Below are positions 61,268 through 64,000 of a DNA stretch of 64,000 nt, one piece after another; positions within the stretch are counted from its first letter, which is position 1; each line of letters starts with the position of its first letter. A program made the translations under genes and the position numbers. The stretch spans positions 253,939 through 317,938 of the forward strand of contig CAJTQR010000005.1 in assembly GCA_910578515.1 (NCBI GenBank), written 5' to 3'. The notes below the pieces were generated by a model. That model was not told the DNA's origin. It saw only the letters and a list, made by a program, of their open reading frames with translations, and searched no databases. The stretch is from an uncultured Duncaniella sp. GTDB taxonomy: Bacteria; Bacteroidota; Bacteroidia; Bacteroidales; Muribaculaceae.

Positions 61268-62260
61268 ATGAAAAATAGAATATTAGGAACGACATCATCG
61301 CTCGAAGTTTCCAGCATCGGACTTGGCTGCATGGCCATGAGTCACGGCTATGGAGAACCTGCCGACAAGAAAGAAATGATAAAACTTATCAGGACTACCC
61401 ATGATTTAGGAGTGACTTTCTTTGATACGGCGGAGGTTTACGGCCCCTATACCAATGAGGAACTTGTCGGTGAAGCTCTCGAACCGATACGGAACGAGGT
61501 GAAGATTGCCACAAAGTTTGGTATCAGCATGAATATGGACGATTTCAAGCAAGTGCTTGACAGCCGTCCCGAAACAATCCGTCGGTCTGTTGAAGGCTCG
61601 TTGAAGCGTCTTCGCACAGACCACATTGACCTCTACTATCAGCATCGTGTTGACCCCAATGTTCCTATTGCCGAGGTTGCAGGAACAATCAAAGACCTTA
61701 TGGATGAGGGCAAGATACTCCACTGGGGATTGTCGGAGGCCGGAGTTAATACTATCCGCGAGGCAAATTCAATTTTGCCCCTTACAGCCGTACAAAGTGA
61801 ATTTTCACTATTCTGGCGTGAACCGGAAAAGAACCTTCTGCCCGTTCTTGAAGAGCTCGGCATCGGTCTTGTTCCGTTCAGTCCACTCGGAAAGGGTTTC
61901 CTTACCGGCGGCATAACCAAGGACACAAAGTTCGGGAAACACGACTTCCGTTCATCAGTGCCACGCTTCCAGAAGGAAAATATCGAGGCGAATATGGCTC
62001 TTGTAGAGTATGTCAAGTCTATCGCTGAAAAGAAAGATGTCACACCCGCACAAGTCGCCATTTCGTGGATATTATACCAGAAACCGTGGATTGTGCCTAT
62101 CCCCGGCAGCCGAAGCCTCAAACACCTTGAAGACAACATCGCAGCAGCCAATGTAATCTATACTCAGGAGGAAATGGCAGAAATCAATGCCACCCTCAAC
62201 ACAATAGTTATCCAAGGTAACCGCTATAACAGCAACAACCAATCCCATATCGGGAACTAA
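61268..62260 (+). CDS. Aldo/keto reductase
   Basis: The 330-residue AKR has VSSIGLGCMAMSHGYG, the Asp/Tyr in FFDTAEVYG, the Lys in IATKFGI and the His in DLYYQHRVD, with PIPGSRSLKHLEDN for NADPH. It is a close relative of 48329-49339 and belongs to the same aldehyde/quinone reductase type. It is the last gene of the detoxification cluster and is followed by a hairpin. Confidence 0.93.
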   Translation: MKNRILGTTSSLEVSSIGLGCMAMSHGYGEPADKKEMIKLIRTTHDLGVTFFDTAEVYGPYTNEELVGEALEPIRNEVKIATKFGISMNMDDFKQVLDSRPETIRRSVEGSLKRLRTDHIDLYYQHRVDPNVPIAEVAGTIKDLMDEGKILHWGLSEAGVNTIREANSILPLTAVQSEFSLFWREPEKNLLPVLEELGIGLVPFSPLGKGFLTGGITKDTKFGKHDFRSSVPRFQKENIEANMALVEYVKSIAEKKDVTPAQVAISWILYQKPWIVPIPGSRSLKHLEDNIAAANVIYTQEEMAEINATLNTIVIQGNRYNSNNQSHIGN

Positions 62261-62280
62261 CAAACATACATCATCTATAC

Positions 62281-62312
62281 AGAAGGCAGGTCTGACACCT
62301 GCCTTCTGCATT
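62281..62312 (+). terminator. Terminator after aldo/keto reductase
   Basis: AGAAGGCAGGT (62281-62291) pairs perfectly with ACCTGCCTTCT (62297-62307) over a 5-nt loop. The T-run after it is short (GCATTTA). It separates the detoxification cluster from the regulator of the mobile element. Confidence 0.7.
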
Positions 62313-62347
62313 TATGGTGAAAACAATAATTTCTAACCACATAATCT

Positions 62348-63613
62348 ATGAACAAAGTTCTGATTATTGATGCTTCCCCAACTGACGGGCGTATCATGTC
62401 CGGCTTGTTAACACTGGCCGGGTATGAACCTGTTGTGGAGGAAAGTATCAAAGCCGGAAAAGTTGAGGCGCCTAAGCTGCCTCCCGGCGCGGTTATTGTC
62501 ACGGCAATACGATTGTCGGACGGTACCGCAAAGGAGTTTATTAACTGGCTGAAGACAGAAGGATACAATTTCCCTGTCATAGCCATAGTGGATAACCTGA
62601 ATGCTGACGCAGTTGACGTTATGCGTGAAGGCGGCGCCGTTGATGTTATTCAACGGCTTGCACTTGACAAGCAACTGGTGGAAACAGTTAGAAAATATGC
62701 CCGTCCGGAGCACATCGTGCTTACTCTCGGCAACCAGCTCTTGCCACGCAAAAGCGAGGCATGGCAAAAGATTGAGGAAAAGATACAAGCCATCGCTGCG
62801 ACCAACGCTAACGCAATAATCTTCGGAGAGTGTGATTCTGGCAAGGAGCAGGTGGCGCACTAAATCTATCTCAACAGCTCACGGGAGCAGAAACCGATAA
62901 CCGTGGTTGATGCCGGAGGTGCGGCTCTTGTTGGCAGACACAATCCCGAAAATGAGCGCAGTGAAATCTACAACCGCATAGAAGGATATTTCCAAAAGTC
63001 AGCCGGAGGCACAATCATAATCAAGAATGTGCATTTGCTGACATTTGAGAAACAATCGGTGTTACTGCATATCCTCGAAACCGAACACCCGGACGTGCGT
63101 GTGATTTGCACCGCAGAGCCGGAGTTGTTGAAAATGGTAACGGAAAAGACATTCCGTCCCAACCTATTCTTCATACTCCGACAGTCGGACATCGCTGTGC
63201 CGCCGCTGAAAGATACGACAAAGGACATTCCCGGGATTGCCGACTTCTTCATCAAACGCTATGCCGCCCAGACAGGCAAACCGCGAAAGCACCTCGACGC
63301 CTCGGCAATCAAGGCGTTGAAACTCTACCCGTGGCCCGGCAATGTGCGCGAGTTGAAAGACATCGTTCTTTTCGCCGCCTTCCATGCCAAAGGCGATACA
63401 ATCACAGCCGCTGACATCAGTTTCAACTTATCGGACACGTCAATATTCAGAGAACTTCACCTGAAAAATGAAGATGCCGAAAAGCAGCACGTCATAGATG
63501 CTTTGAAGCGTACAGAGTGGAATAAGACGCAAGCTGCAAAATTGTTGAATATAAGCCGCCCGACGCTTGACTACAAGATTAAACAGTTCAACATCCGCAA
63601 AAGCGAAATGTGA
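62348..63613 (+). pseudogene. RteB-like sigma-54-type regulator with in-frame stop
   Basis: The gene encodes about 421 codons in one frame: a receiver-like domain (VLIIDASPTDGRIMSGLLTL), a sigma-54 activator-type AAA+ domain with a Walker A region GECDSGKEQVAH, and a C-terminal Fis-type helix-turn-helix (KTQAAKLLNISRPTLDYKI). A TAA at 62861-62863 interrupts it between VAH and IYLNSSREQ; the two frames 62348-62863 and 62903-63613 are in the same phase. An intact copy would probably have GAA there. The GAFTGA loop that contacts sigma-54 is not seen. RteB-type regulators control excision of Bacteroides conjugative transposons. Confidence 0.8.
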
Positions 63614-63914
63614 ACACACGTTAATTTGCCAAAATTTTGTATCTTTGTGGCGAATTTAGAAATCGTGTACGCTTTCGAGGCGTAGTGAGAAAGAAATAAT
63701 AGCGATTGGAGAGCCGGTCGCATTCTGATACAACATAACATACGCCGCACCGAGTTTATTTTGTGAATCTGGACAATTCATATCGAATAGAACGAAGTGA
63801 TGCCTATGCTATGCATTTGCATAGCGTGCATCCGTTCGATTGCTATTCGAGGGCAGTCCAGAGCCTACAAAATCAATCAGGATGTGCGCTTTTTTGCGCC
63901 TTTATCAAATCGAA
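63614..63914. other. Intergenic stretch at edge of mobile element
   Basis: A -7 box TATCTTTG at 63640-63647 reads rightward, but no gene follows it. An AT-rich stretch contains short repeats such as TATGCTATGCATTTGCATAG near 63808, a palindrome-like segment, and GTGCGCTTTTTTGCGCC near 63886. No coding region is supported. Confidence 0.4.
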
Positions 63915-64000
63915 TTACACACCCGTAACTGTGTTTTCAAACCATTTTTGATCCATTTCATTGGCAAGTTTGACAATCTCACGGTTCAGTTTCACAACTC
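63915..64000 (-). CDS. C-terminal end of an unknown leftward gene (partial)
   Basis: The minus-strand frame reads VVKLNREIVKLANEMDQKWF and ends ENTVTGV before the TAA at 63917-63915. It continues beyond the right edge of the window. Too little is visible to assign a family. It converges with the RteB-like gene. Confidence 0.6.
   Translation of the reverse strand, partial: VVKLNREIVKLANEMDQKWFENTVTGV

Noticed and set aside
62275..62586. Minus-strand open frame with FAVPSDNRIAVTITAPGG
   Set aside because: It is the antisense shadow of the RteB-like gene. A matching antisense reading appears at 9483-9550 because that stretch is homologous to the same gene. The coding sense in both is the RteB frame.
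62903..63613. Second half of the regulator as a normal independent gene
   Set aside because: It is in phase with 62348-62863 and continues its AAA+ and HTH domains, so one interrupted gene is the simpler reading.
1..64000. CRISPR arrays, insertion sequences, tRNA and rRNA genes
   Set aside because: I looked for regularly spaced direct repeats, transposase motifs with terminal repeats, and clover-leaf or rRNA-like segments and found none that I could support.

Overview
The window is AT-rich Bacteroidales DNA, plausibly Muribaculaceae or a near relative. Many upstream regions carry the Bacteroidetes -7 box TAnnTTTG. SusC/TonB-type and GLPGLI outer-membrane genes, RteB-type and UpxY-type regulators, and short lipoprotein signals ending in a Cys also point there. 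I saw no rRNA, tRNA, insertion sequence or CRISPR array.

Region 1 (1-3 kb) reads leftward out of the window and looks like the head of a capsular or exopolysaccharide locus. A tyrosine-recombinase-like fold without its catalytic residues is fused to a NusG/UpxY-like NGN-KOW module (991-2490). It is followed by an unknown protein and the first 15 codons of a Wzx-type flippase. Two 17-nt palindromes with mutually inverted cores flank a strong promoter that now points away from the locus, so the promoter may be invertible.

Region 2 (3-20 kb) is envelope stress and signalling. A BlaI-BlaR1-TonB receptor-GLPGLI-propeller operon has tandem BlaI-type operators. It is followed by a second TonB-dependent receptor, a Crp-like regulator and a mosaic duplication in which a GLPGLI gene sits inside a broken crp paralogue. 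A sigma-factor, outer-membrane receptor and ferredoxin operon comes next.

Region 3 (20-42 kb) is a dense accessory island with conflict and repair functions. It holds a two-gene DUF262 (GmrSD-like) pair and a retron (reverse transcriptase plus an ncRNA with clear a1/a2 repeats) lying between an intact PLD-nuclease gene and a relic of a second copy. Two divergent gene clusters follow, each with its own WYL regulator and RtcB ligase. The leftward cluster adds a degenerate FtsZ-like protein with a small membrane partner, a RadA-like ATPase and a DUF932-like protein. The rightward cluster adds a phosphoesterase, a PD-(D/E)XK nuclease, a DnaB-like ATPase, a DprA-like protein and PrfH. Each cluster shows its own recurrent promoter motif, which suggests two WYL regulons.

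Region 4 (42-62 kb) is a redox and detoxification cluster around an AraC regulator. It has aldo/keto reductases, iron and zinc alcohol dehydrogenases (one lacking metal ligands, one frameshifted), four flavodoxins, several secreted alpha/beta hydrolases and a secreted cupin-carboxymuconolactone decarboxylase fusion.

Region 5 (62-64 kb) is the edge of a mobile element: an RteB-like sigma-54-type regulator interrupted by an in-frame TAA, and the end of a leftward gene. A small relic of the same regulator family lies at about 9.5 kb.
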